Assembly: GCA_029287755.1 (NCBI GenBank)
Contig: JARFQM010000325.1
Location: 1 to 13,873 of the forward strand
Direction of reading: 5' to 3'
Source of the DNA: Desulfofustis sp.
GTDB taxonomy: Bacteria; Desulfobacterota; Desulfobulbia; Desulfobulbales; Desulfocapsaceae
DNA length: 13,873 nucleotides
Shown in pieces: positions 7,278-13,657 of this stretch; the first letter of the stretch is position 1, and each line of letters starts with the position of its first letter. Both the position numbers and the translations under genes were made by a program. The notes under the pieces are model-generated. The model was not told the DNA's origin, did not search any database, and was given only the letters and a program-made list of their open reading frames with translations.

Positions 7278-7279
7278 AT
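7265..7279 (+). promoter_or_regulatory. Hairpin enclosing the Shine-Dalgarno sequence of the histidinol phosphatase gene
   Basis: ATGAGG (7265-7270) pairs perfectly with CCTCAT (7274-7279) across a 3-base CGA loop. The GAGG inside the left arm is the Shine-Dalgarno sequence. The right arm includes the first two bases of the ATG at 7278. In the folded state both ribosome binding site and start codon would be hidden. The stem is only 6 bp, so the effect may be mild. Confidence 0.4.
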
Positions 7280-8129
7280 GGAGACCATCGAGAAGGTGTC
7301 GGTTCACGGCGGGCACAGCGGCCAGTTCTGCAGCCACGCAACCGACAGCCTGGAAGACATAGTAAAATCCTATATTGCCGGCGGTTTCAGCTGGGTCGGC
7401 ATCACCGAGCATGCGCCGCCAATAAATGATGCGCTGCGCTATGCCGATCAGGCCGAGGCGGGGCTGACGTCCGCCTTCCTGCTCGAGCAGTTCGGCAGCT
7501 ATATGAGAGAATGTCGGAGGCTCCAACAAAAGTACCAGCCCCGTATTGATCTCTATGCGGCGCTGGAGATCGAAACCTACAGCGGCTATGAGGAGTTTGT
7601 CCCATTTCTGGTGGAGCGCTTTGAACCGGACTACATCGTCGGTTCGGTGCATTTCGTCCATGACATCAATTTCGATTACTCGCCAGCCATTTATGCCCAG
7701 GCCGTCCAGAAGGCGGGCGGTATCGAAGCACTCTATCTGAACTATTTCGACCTGCAGTTCGAGATGATAGAACGTCTGCAACCGGAGGTGGTCGGTCACT
7801 TCGATTTGATCCGTATTTTCGATCCCGACTACCGTGACCGATTGGTCCAGCCGCAGGTGGTTGCGAAAATGAGAAGGAATCTGGAACTGATCAGAGAACT
7901 TGGTCTCATCCTGGATTTCAATCTCAGGGCCCTGCACAAAGGGGCGCCTGAACCCTATGTCAGTCAATCCATTCTGGAGATGGTCCGCGATTACGGTATA
8001 GCTGTCGTACCGGGCGACGACTCGCACGGTCTCGCAACGGTCGGCAACTTTTTCGAGCAGGGAGTCGAGATTCTCAAAGCCCAGGGTATCCCCACCGCCT
8101 GGGTCAGACCCGGAGCCCGCGGCAAGTGA
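7278..8129 (+). CDS. PHP-domain histidinol-phosphatase (HisJ/HisK type)
   Basis: It likely hydrolyses L-histidinol phosphate to histidinol, the penultimate part of histidine synthesis, in the cytoplasm. The 283-residue PHP-domain protein has metal-ligand motifs in order. These are VHGGHSGQFCSHA (H10, H13, H20), ITEHAPP (H45), ALEIETY (E97/E99), VGSVHFV (H125), VVGHFDL (H174) and GDDSHG (D248, H250). The HisJ-type signatures 'GFSWVGITEHAPP' and 'GSVHFVHD' set it apart from DNA-polymerase PHP domains. The opening motif has H-G-G-H rather than the canonical H-x-H, which I believe occurs in part of this family. A GAGG Shine-Dalgarno lies 7 bases before the ATG within a small hairpin. It does not sit with other his genes; hisD starts 5.5 kb away. 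Other PHP phosphoesterase activities cannot be excluded. Confidence 0.88.
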   Translation: METIEKVSVHGGHSGQFCSHATDSLEDIVKSYIAGGFSWVGITEHAPPINDALRYADQAEAGLTSAFLLEQFGSYMRECRRLQQKYQPRIDLYAALEIETYSGYEEFVPFLVERFEPDYIVGSVHFVHDINFDYSPAIYAQAVQKAGGIEALYLNYFDLQFEMIERLQPEVVGHFDLIRIFDPDYRDRLVQPQVVAKMRRNLELIRELGLILDFNLRALHKGAPEPYVSQSILEMVRDYGIAVVPGDDSHGLATVGNFFEQGVEILKAQGIPTAWVRPGARGK

Positions 8130-8169
8130 CCAGGCAAGCGGTAAATGAGGCAGGGGCCCTGTGGATGAT

Positions 8170-8199
8170 TTGGCGTCTGCTGAAAAATGTGTTTATTAT
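8170..8199 (+). promoter_or_regulatory. Possible sigma-70-type promoter for the FrnE-like gene
   Basis: TTGGCG at 8170-8175 (4 of 6 to TTGACA) and TATTAT at 8194-8199 (5 of 6 to TATAAT) are 18 bp apart. They sit in an AT-rich patch about 45 bases before the start codon at 8247. Placement is sensible, but the match is only moderate. Confidence 0.4.
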
Positions 8200-8246
8200 T
8201 AACGCCTAGGCCCAGAAACGCATATTGAAGAAAGACAGGGTAAATG

Positions 8247-8855
8247 ATGACCAAGTTGGAACTTTTCTCAGACTATGTGTGTCCATGGTGTTACTTTATG
8301 ACGGGGCGCATGGAGCGTCTGCGAAGTGAATATGACGTTGCCATTGCCTGGCGGGCCTTCCCCCTGCACCCGGATACGCCCAAGGAGGGGCGCAACCTGG
8401 ACGAAATCTACCAGAGATATCCGTACCCGAAGGCAGACATGCTGGAGCATCTGAGACGAAACGCCAGAGCCTTGAACATGCCTTTCTGCGAGCGCTCCAA
8501 AGTATTCAACAGTCGCATGGCCCAGGAACTCGGGGTCTGGGCGGAATCGCAGGATGCCGGCGAGACGTTTCATAAGGCCGCCTTCGCTGCCTACTTCGTC
8601 AACAACCAGAACCTGGCGGACAGGGGCGTATTGCTGGAGATCGTGCGCCAGATCGGGCTGGACAGTGGTACGGCGGAGACGGTACTGGAACAGGGAACCT
8701 ATTCGGAAGCAGTCGAGCGCGACTGGCAGCGGGCCGAAGAGCTGGGTATCGATGTGGTGCCGACCTTCGTGATCGGCGAGAATAAACTTATCGGAGCCCA
8801 GGAATACCGCTCCCTGTCGAGGTTCGTAAAGCAGAATTCGGTCGCTAAAAAATAA
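8247..8855 (+). CDS. DsbA-family oxidoreductase, FrnE-like
   Basis: This is a thioredoxin-fold disulfide isomerase/oxidoreductase of the FrnE/DSBA-like group, about 202 residues. It has no signal peptide, so it is probably cytoplasmic, unlike classical DsbA. The first strand KLELFSDYVCPWCYF carries the CPWC redox motif (cysteines about residues 12 and 15). An inserted helical domain covers roughly residues 60-165. The fold closes with LGIDVVPTFVIGENKLIGAQ, which holds the cis-proline opposite the active site. The family is linked to oxidative-stress tolerance in some bacteria. The ATG at 8247 sits 6 bases after AGGG, while 8244 (adding one Met) is only 3 bases from it, so 8247 is preferred. 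The glutaredoxin-like and FTR-type genes follow 91 bases downstream on the same strand, making a thiol-redox group of three. Confidence 0.93.
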   Translation: MTKLELFSDYVCPWCYFMTGRMERLRSEYDVAIAWRAFPLHPDTPKEGRNLDEIYQRYPYPKADMLEHLRRNARALNMPFCERSKVFNSRMAQELGVWAESQDAGETFHKAAFAAYFVNNQNLADRGVLLEIVRQIGLDSGTAETVLEQGTYSEAVERDWQRAEELGIDVVPTFVIGENKLIGAQEYRSLSRFVKQNSVAKK

Positions 8856-8946
8856 CACCTGACGGTTGGTGCCGGCTCGGGGGCTCGCTGCCTCTCTGCC
8901 GGCCCAAAACCGCTTATGCATTTTCTGCTATACTTGGAGTTTTCAT

Positions 8947-9204
8947 GTGAAAGCACTTAAAGTCAAATTACTTGTTTTGACCACCTGTCTGCAGTGTAAG
9001 GCGCTGAAGGAGCTTCTTACCGAACATAATGTGGAGTTTGAGTCGACCGATGTCGACCTGCTCTACAAGGATGAACGGGACCAACTCTTTGCAGCAATGA
9101 AGGATTACAACGAGAAAAAAGCCTTCCCGGTCACCTTTATCGACCAGGAGATAATAGTCGGGTACCAAAAGTCGCTGATTCTTGACACTCTGGGGTTGAA
9201 CTGA
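8947..9204 (+). CDS. Glutaredoxin-like (thioredoxin-fold) protein
   Basis: The product has 85 residues. A first beta strand KVKLLVLTTCLQCKALKELL carries the CxxC motif (C-L-Q-C). A helix and the strand VEFESTDVDLL follow. The cis-proline strand KKAFPVTFIDQEIIVGY and the terminal helix complete a glutaredoxin/NrdH-like fold. It probably exchanges dithiols with target proteins in the cytoplasm. The GTG at 8947 is chosen because GGAG lies 7 bases before it. A longer frame from 8866 adds unrelated sequence without a ribosome binding site. Its TGA shares one base with the ATG of the FTR-type gene, so the two are translated together. The neighbour is the likely electron donor; this is inference from gene order. 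Confidence 0.92.
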   Translation: MKALKVKLLVLTTCLQCKALKELLTEHNVEFESTDVDLLYKDERDQLFAAMKDYNEKKAFPVTFIDQEIIVGYQKSLILDTLGLN

Positions 9205-9530
9205 TGGACGCCGCCACTCTCTACGAGCAGCTTAAAAAGATCCAGGAAGCCAAGGGCTATTACTTCAACAGGGACATGGACAAGACCATGTTCCTGATCA
9301 ACGGGCTGATTACCAACCGGGAACGCTACGGCTACATGTGCTGCCCCTGCCGTCTGGCCAAGGAGGACATCGAAGCGGACAGGGATATACTTTGTCCGTG
9401 CGTCTACCGTGAGCCCGATGTGAAAGAGTTCGGCAGCTGCTATTGCGGTCTCTATGTGAGCGCGGAGTGGAACGAAGGAAAAGTCGCGCCCGTCTACGTA
9501 CCGGAGCGCCGTCCAGCGGAAAAGTGTTAA
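9204..9530 (+). CDS. Ferredoxin-thioredoxin reductase catalytic-type iron-sulfur protein
   Basis: FTR catalytic subunits use a 4Fe-4S cluster beside an active-site disulfide to pass single electrons from ferredoxin to disulfides of thioredoxin-like partners. The 108-residue product has the expected three cysteine pairs: CPC at 47-49, CPC at 64-66 and CYC at 79-81, with additional cysteines C46 and C108. The spacing differs from chloroplast FTR: 14 and 12 residues between pairs, where the plant/cyanobacterial form has 16 and 8. The histidine of the usual CHC motif is a tyrosine here. No variable (alpha) subunit is encoded nearby. Overlap by one base with the glutaredoxin-like gene indicates that this protein is its partner. 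The gene ends 4 bp before the convergent hydrolase gene. Confidence 0.92.
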   Translation: MDAATLYEQLKKIQEAKGYYFNRDMDKTMFLINGLITNRERYGYMCCPCRLAKEDIEADRDILCPCVYREPDVKEFGSCYCGLYVSAEWNEGKVAPVYVPERRPAEKC

Positions 9531-9534
9531 GCTC

Positions 9535-10515
9535 TCAGGCCAGGGTGATTTCTTCGAGAAAGGCCAGGGCCCGCTGTTCCGACCAGTAGTCCCGTTCCAG
9601 CCAGCCGCCCATGAAGCCGACATGCCCGCCGAAGTCGGTAATTTCCAAAAATAATTTGTCACTGTCCTCAGCCTCGCTGACCGGATAACAGGACGCCGGG
9701 AGGAACGGGTCGTCCTGGGCCTGGACCAGCAGGGTGGGGACTTGTATCGCACTGATATGGTGGATTGAAGAGCAGCGCTGGTAATAATCGGCAGCGTTTT
9801 TGAAACCGTGCAGCGGGGCCGTGTACTTGTCGTCGAAAGGCTCAAAAGTGATCATCTGATCGAGTCCGTCCGTATCGATCATCTCGGGAAACCGGGCGGC
9901 TTTTTCTCTTATCTTCTTCCTCAAACCTTTCATGAAGTAGTGCATGTAGGGGCGATTGCTCACTTTATCCATAACCACAACCGCATCGCCGAGCCTGCAG
10001 GGCACGGAAAACACTACGGCAGCGACCACTTCCGCGGGCACCAGAGTGGGATTTTCGCCCAGATACTTCAGGGTCTGATTGCCCCCCATGCTGAACCCTA
10101 TCAGGGCAGCGTGGTCATACCCCTGGGCCAAGCCATGGCTGAGCACCAGGTGCAGGTCGGCGGTGACGCCCGAGTGATAAAAGCGCGGCAGCCGATTGGG
10201 TTCGCCCGAACAGCAGCGAAAATTCAGGCAGATTACGTCCCAGCCCCCTGAATTCAGGCAGCGCGCCATACCGAGCGGATATTTCTTGCGGGAATGGCCT
10301 TCCAGACCATGACTGACTACTGCAAGCCCCCTGCAGGGAGCCGAACGGCTGCGGTGCCAGTCGATATCGATGAAATCGCCGTCCGGTATTTCGATTCGTT
10401 CCCGAACGGGTTCGGTACGAGGCGTTAATCTGAACAGGGTTGGGTAAAGGGTCTGCAAGTGCCCGCTGGTGAAGGGAAAAGGCGGTCGATAGGCGGGAAC
10501 GGGTAGAACCGGCAT
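9535..10515 (-). CDS. YheT-like alpha/beta-fold hydrolase
   Basis: This 326-residue serine hydrolase has the YheT (EMB-1/ABHD1-3 like) pattern. FPFTSGHLQTLYPTLFR (about 13-29) is the family's N-terminal signature. VVSHGLEGHSRKKY holds the oxyanion region (S68-H69-G70). The nucleophile elbow is IGFSMGGN with S142. The acid is D268 or D269 in VQAQDDPF, and the histidine is H298 in DFGGHVGF. Substrates of bacterial YheT proteins are poorly known, with esterase activity on lipids or short acyl esters suspected. It has no signal peptide. The ATG at 10515 lacks a strong Shine-Dalgarno. It is likely the last gene of the minus-strand run with the haem genes, and it converges with the FTR-type gene. 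Confidence 0.9.
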   Translation of the reverse strand: MPVLPVPAYRPPFPFTSGHLQTLYPTLFRLTPRTEPVRERIEIPDGDFIDIDWHRSRSAPCRGLAVVSHGLEGHSRKKYPLGMARCLNSGGWDVICLNFRCCSGEPNRLPRFYHSGVTADLHLVLSHGLAQGYDHAALIGFSMGGNQTLKYLGENPTLVPAEVVAAVVFSVPCRLGDAVVVMDKVSNRPYMHYFMKGLRKKIREKAARFPEMIDTDGLDQMITFEPFDDKYTAPLHGFKNAADYYQRCSSIHHISAIQVPTLLVQAQDDPFLPASCYPVSEAEDSDKLFLEITDFGGHVGFMGGWLERDYWSEQRALAFLEEITLA

Positions 10516-10519
10516 GAGC

Positions 10520-10588
10520 TCAAGCGCTGAAGATGGTCAGGCGGACCAGGCTGCTGACTAGCCAATCCGCTGTGGTGAAATCGGCCAT
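10520..10588 (-). CDS. Candidate 22-codon micro-ORF between the HD-domain gene and the YheT-like gene
   Basis: An ATG follows directly on the TAA stop of the HD-domain gene (TAAATG). It opens a 22-codon frame ending in TGA four bases before the ATG of the hydrolase gene (TGAGCTCATG). The peptide starts MADFTTADW and ends in a hydrophobic stretch LVSSLVRLTIFSA. It fills the 73-bp gap almost exactly and could carry ribosomes from one gene to the next. It has no separate Shine-Dalgarno, and a frame this short can arise by chance, so it is listed only as a candidate. Confidence 0.3.
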   Translation of the reverse strand: MADFTTADWLVSSLVRLTIFSA

Positions 10589-11179
10589 TTAAGCAGGGCG
10601 AAAAGGTGCGGGGTCAACCCTGTCCGCCACATCGGCCGGATCAAAGGGCAGGTAACTAAAGAGGTAGTTTTCCAGTTCGACGCAGCGGTCGAAGTTATCC
10701 CGGATTCTCTGTTTGATGTAGTCACTGCCGCGGGAGTACTTATCGATGATGTAGTCCAGTCTGTGGCTCAGGGGAACGATCTCGTTATGACGCACCCGCT
10801 TGTCGGCATAATAGACGATCTCCCGGGCCGGAAAGAGCCCGCGCCGATAGTCGTCTACGTTGAAACTGCTGAGAATCACGTGTTCCCTGACGATAGTCCC
10901 GACTTCGGCGTAATCGTGCTCGACGCAGATGAGCATGCCCTCTTCGGCGTGCTGACAGCTGCCGTCGAGACATTTGGTTTTGGCGATGTCATGCAGCAGG
11001 GCGCCGGCCAGCACCAGGTCGAGATCGGGAGGAGCAACGGTTCCTTCTTCCGGCAGCTGCAGCCCGTTGACTATGGTTTCCGCCACCCGGGCAACGATGA
11101 ACGAGTGCTCCCGGATATTGGCCAGCATTGCATAGCGGTCCATCAACGCCAGGCATTGGTTGATAGAAGGTATGTTCAC
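10589..11179 (-). CDS. HD-domain phosphohydrolase
   Basis: This is a 196-residue metal-dependent phosphohydrolase of the HD superfamily. The signature residues are present: H25 (NIREHSFIVA), the H63-D64 pair (GALLHDIAKTK) and D126 (VYYADKRV), with further possible ligands H88 and H100. These are single-domain cytoplasmic proteins, and nucleotides or phosphate monoesters are typical substrates. The actual substrate cannot be told here. It starts with GTG (complement of 11177-11179), 18 bases after the hemE stop codon, so it is very likely co-transcribed with the haem genes. The Shine-Dalgarno (AGGGA) is about 12 bases upstream, rather far, so an internal start (for example at M13) is not excluded. 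No established role links HD proteins of this type to haem synthesis. Confidence 0.9.
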   Translation of the reverse strand: MNIPSINQCLALMDRYAMLANIREHSFIVARVAETIVNGLQLPEEGTVAPPDLDLVLAGALLHDIAKTKCLDGSCQHAEEGMLICVEHDYAEVGTIVREHVILSSFNVDDYRRGLFPAREIVYYADKRVRHNEIVPLSHRLDYIIDKYSRGSDYIKQRIRDNFDRCVELENYLFSYLPFDPADVADRVDPAPFRPA

Positions 11180-11197
11180 GGTTGCTGTGGTCCCTGG

Positions 11198-12217
11198 TCA
11201 GCGTCTGCTCAGTTCGTGGACCGCATCTACCAGGATTCTGGCCTGCTCGGGCGGGGTGAACTGGTGGATGCCATGACCGAGGTTGAAAATATGGCCCTTG
11301 GCCTGGCGGGCGTCATCGAGCAGTTGGGCTACCCTGGCCCGCAACTGTTTTTCCGGCAGCAGCAGGGCAAAGGGGTCGATATTGCCCTGCACGGCTTTAT
11401 CGCCCACCCGGGCGATGGCATCGCCTATGTTTATGCGCCAGTCGAGACCGATGACCTCGGCACCGGAGCGGGCTGAATAGTCGAGCAGGGTGGCGCCGTT
11501 GTTGGCAAAGTAGATAAACGGCACCCCCGAAGGCTTGAGAGCCTCGATGATGCGTGTCACGTAAGGAAACGCATATGTTTCAAAGTCGCGGGGCGCGAGT
11601 ATGCCGGCCCAGGAATCGAACAGCTGCAGGGCCTGGGCCCCGGCTTTGGCCTGGGCCTTGAGGTAGTCGATGGTGGTGAGGGTGATCTTCTCCATCAGAG
11701 CGTGGAACAGCTCCGGGGCGGTGAACATCATTTTTTTCGTTTCCCAGAATACCTTTGACGATCCTCCTTCGATCAGATAGGTGGCGCAGGTAAACGGAGC
11801 CCCGGCAAAACCGATGAGCGGCACTTTCAATTCTTTCCTGAGCAGCCTGACGGTTTCCATCACGAAGCCCATGGCTTCGTGGGGATCGGGGACGATCAGT
11901 CGGTCCAGCGCTGCTTTATCACGGACGGTCCGGGGAAAAACGGGGCCCCTGCCTTCATGGAACTCCAATTCGAGCCCCATCGCCTCCATGGGGATCAGAA
12001 TATCCGAAAAGAGGATCGCCGCGTCCATGCCAAAGATATCGATGGGCTGCAGGGTCACTTCGACACAGAGTTCCGGTGACTTGCACAACTCCAGAAAGGT
12101 GCGTCCGCGGCGGACCTTCTGATACTCGGGCAGATAGCGGCCGGCCTGGCGCATCATCCAGATCGGGGTGTAGTCGGTCGGTTCGCCTCTGCAGGCTTTC
12201 AGAAAGGTGTCGTTCAT
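11198..12217 (-). CDS. hemE: Uroporphyrinogen decarboxylase
   Basis: It removes four carboxyl groups from uroporphyrinogen III to give coproporphyrinogen III, a cytoplasmic step of tetrapyrrole synthesis. The 339-residue protein has the family's N-terminal signature PIWMMRQAGRYLPEY with R23 and R27. D72 lies in LFSDILIP, Y147 in FTCATYLIEG, S202 in FDSWAG and H315 in NLGHGI. These match the active-site set known for human UROD (Arg, Arg, Asp, Tyr, Ser, His). The length is normal, so it is not one of the shorter methyltransferase-linked relatives. The ATG at 12217 follows the stop of the radical SAM gene by 18 bp. Its Shine-Dalgarno is weak, suggesting coupling to the upstream gene. Confidence 0.97.
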   Translation of the reverse strand: MNDTFLKACRGEPTDYTPIWMMRQAGRYLPEYQKVRRGRTFLELCKSPELCVEVTLQPIDIFGMDAAILFSDILIPMEAMGLELEFHEGRGPVFPRTVRDKAALDRLIVPDPHEAMGFVMETVRLLRKELKVPLIGFAGAPFTCATYLIEGGSSKVFWETKKMMFTAPELFHALMEKITLTTIDYLKAQAKAGAQALQLFDSWAGILAPRDFETYAFPYVTRIIEALKPSGVPFIYFANNGATLLDYSARSGAEVIGLDWRINIGDAIARVGDKAVQGNIDPFALLLPEKQLRARVAQLLDDARQAKGHIFNLGHGIHQFTPPEQARILVDAVHELSRR

Positions 12218-12235
12218 GATCTAAACCGAAAGTTG

Positions 12236-13297
12236 TTATTTAATAAGCGTTCCAGGAGTATAGCTGCAGAACGGCTCTTGGGCCAGATAGTCGCCGGTGA
12301 TGGCGTAGGCACGCGCCCGGCAGCCGCCGCAGACATTGACATATTCACAGCGCCCGCAATTGTCCTTGTAACTCTTGAAATCCCTCAGTTTCAGGAACAG
12401 TTCCGAGTTTTCCCAGATTTCCCTGAAAGGCTGGTGGTTGATGTTGCCGGCCGACTTGGGAAAATAACTGCAGGGCAGCACCTCGCCGTCCACGTCTATC
12501 AGGCAGATGAGCTGACCGGCCAGGCAGCCTTTGGAGCCGCCGGTGGAGAATTTCAGGTTGCGGCGCTTGAATTTTTCCCCCTCTTCCTTCGCTTTCTGGC
12601 GAACGATGCGATAATAGTGGGGGGCGCAGGTCGGCCGCATGAGGATTTCCGTTTCCTGTTTCTCCACCTGGTAGTGCCACTCGAGAATCTCGTCGTAGAG
12701 ATCTTCCGGGATGAGTTCGTCCATGACGTCCTCTCCCCGTCCGGTGGGGACAATCATGAACATATACCAGGCGGTGGCCCCGAGATTTTTTACCAGCTTG
12801 AATATCTCGGGTATCTCATCCTTGTTGCGCACGGTGAAGGAGGAGTTGACCAGAAAGGGAATGTCGTGGCGGTTGAAAAGCTCAATGGCCTGCATGGTGC
12901 CGTCGAAGGCTCCGGACTGGTTGCGGAAATCGTCGTGGGTCTCCGCTCTGGCGCCGTCGAGACTGAGGGAGACCATCTTGATATCGGCTTCCTTGATCCT
13001 GGTGCATACCGTTTCAGTCACCAGGGTCCCGTTGGTGGCCAGACACATGCGCAGCCCCTTCTCGGTGCCGTAGCCGGCGATGTCGAAAATGTCCGGCCGC
13101 AGCAGCGGTTCACCGCCGGAAAGGACCATGACCGGATTGGCGTAGGAGCTGATATCGTCAAGAATGTGGGTGGCCTGCTCGAAGGAGAAATCGGGATGGC
13201 CCTGAGCCTCGAGTTCGGACGAGGATCTGCAGTGTACGCACTTGAGATTACAGCGTCTGGTGGTTTCCCAGGCGATCCATTTTGCTTCAAAATCCAT
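12236..13297 (-). CDS. ahbD: Radical SAM/SPASM enzyme, AhbD-like haem synthase (Fe-coproporphyrin decarboxylase)
   Basis: AhbD converts two propionates of Fe-coproporphyrin III to vinyl groups anaerobically, giving haem b. The 353-residue protein has the radical SAM cluster motif C16-x3-C20-x2-C23 in the family context [22 protein letters not shown]-binding SGGEP lies at 60-64, with TNGTLV and SLDGA further on. The C-terminal SPASM-type region carries C258, C276, C314, C317, C323, C326 and C344 for auxiliary 4Fe-4S clusters. The opening 'AWExTRxCNLxCxHCR' and the [10 protein letters not shown] stretch (221-230) are, as far as I recall, typical of AhbD and its close relatives (AhbC, NirJ). AhbD is the best fit but not certain. 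It leads the probable operon with hemE. The ATG at 13297 has a weak Shine-Dalgarno (AGGCAG), and the leader holds short hairpins (for example GTTCC/GGAAC at 13331-13346). Confidence 0.82.
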   Translation of the reverse strand: MDFEAKWIAWETTRRCNLKCVHCRSSSELEAQGHPDFSFEQATHILDDISSYANPVMVLSGGEPLLRPDIFDIAGYGTEKGLRMCLATNGTLVTETVCTRIKEADIKMVSLSLDGARAETHDDFRNQSGAFDGTMQAIELFNRHDIPFLVNSSFTVRNKDEIPEIFKLVKNLGATAWYMFMIVPTGRGEDVMDELIPEDLYDEILEWHYQVEKQETEILMRPTCAPHYYRIVRQKAKEEGEKFKRRNLKFSTGGSKGCLAGQLICLIDVDGEVLPCSYFPKSAGNINHQPFREIWENSELFLKLRDFKSYKDNCGRCEYVNVCGGCRARAYAITGDYLAQEPFCSYTPGTLIK

Positions 13298-13459
13298 AAT
13301 TTTGCTGCCTGCAAAGCTGAAGCCGTTTCAGTTCCAACCTCGGAACGTCACCGCCTTCAACATTAAAAATTTAATTCATTCCGTAGTTTTACCCTTGTCG
13401 GCGATGTAACTATATTTACTTTTCACATAACTTCAAAGATAAATGTGGGAAGCTGAAGA

Positions 13460-13534
13460 CACAATACCTATCATGTCCCCATAACCTGAACCGGCCTTGA
13501 CGAGTTGGCGGGAGTGGACAGGATAGGTATTGTG
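13460..13534. repeat. Long inverted repeat upstream of hisD
   Basis: CACAATACCTATC (13460-13472) and GATAGGTATTGTG (13522-13534) are perfect 13-bp inverted copies. After a single mismatched position the pairing continues with TGTCC (13474-13478) against GGACA (13516-13520). This gives an 18-of-19 bp stem around a loop of 37 bases. A second inverted pair, CATAACC (13480-13486) and GGTTATG (13558-13564), overlaps it and could form an alternative fold. No target-site duplication is seen at the outer ends and there is no downstream U-tract. It may be a structured leader, a regulatory dyad or a remnant repeat element. Confidence 0.75.
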
Positions 13535-13588
13535 CCGGCTCTGACTGAGCTGCTGCCGGTTATGCTTTCAAATCGTTGACAAATGGCG

Positions 13589-13594
13589 TATAAT
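13589..13594 (+). promoter_or_regulatory. Possible -10 element of a hisD promoter
   Basis: A perfect TATAAT lies 63 bases before the hisD start codon. The -35 at usual spacing is poor (TTTCAA at 13566-13571). A TTGACA at 13576-13581 is too close to the -10 to serve with it. The call rests almost wholly on the -10 match. Confidence 0.3.
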
Positions 13595-13657
13595 GGCCAG
13601 CCGTGTCGCCGCCCTGGGTGGCGTTCAAAGGACAAATGAAGCTGTTTTGTAATAGAG

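Larger units (their letters stand above)
13298..13657. other. Divergent intergenic region between the haem operon and hisD
   Basis: These 360 bp lie between two genes that point away from each other, so both promoters are expected here. The part nearest the radical SAM gene has two small stems (CTGAA/TTCAG and GTTCC/GGAAC, about 13317-13346). Positions 13365-13450 are AT-rich. A long inverted repeat sits at 13460-13534, and a compact GC hairpin CGCC...GGCG at about 13607-13623 precedes hisD. No coding frame on either strand is convincing. Confidence 0.5.

Noticed and set aside
8868..8905. GCCGGC ... GCCGGC stem between the FrnE-like and glutaredoxin-like genes as a terminator
   Set aside because: The arms are self-complementary 6-mers in GC-rich sequence, with a 21-base loop and no U-tract after them.
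8926..8934. Extended -10 element (TGCTATACT) just before the glutaredoxin-like gene
   Set aside because: Transcription would begin around 8941, after the Shine-Dalgarno at 8936-8939, so it would not give a usable leader for the GTG at 8947.
12233..13366. 377-codon plus-strand frame opposite the radical SAM gene
   Set aside because: It is an antisense shadow. The minus strand carries the clear AhbD-like motifs, and the plus-strand translation matches nothing.
13575..13594. TTGACA followed by TATAAT as a full promoter before hisD
   Set aside because: The two hexamers are only 7 bp apart, far short of the 16-18 bp needed, so they cannot form one promoter.
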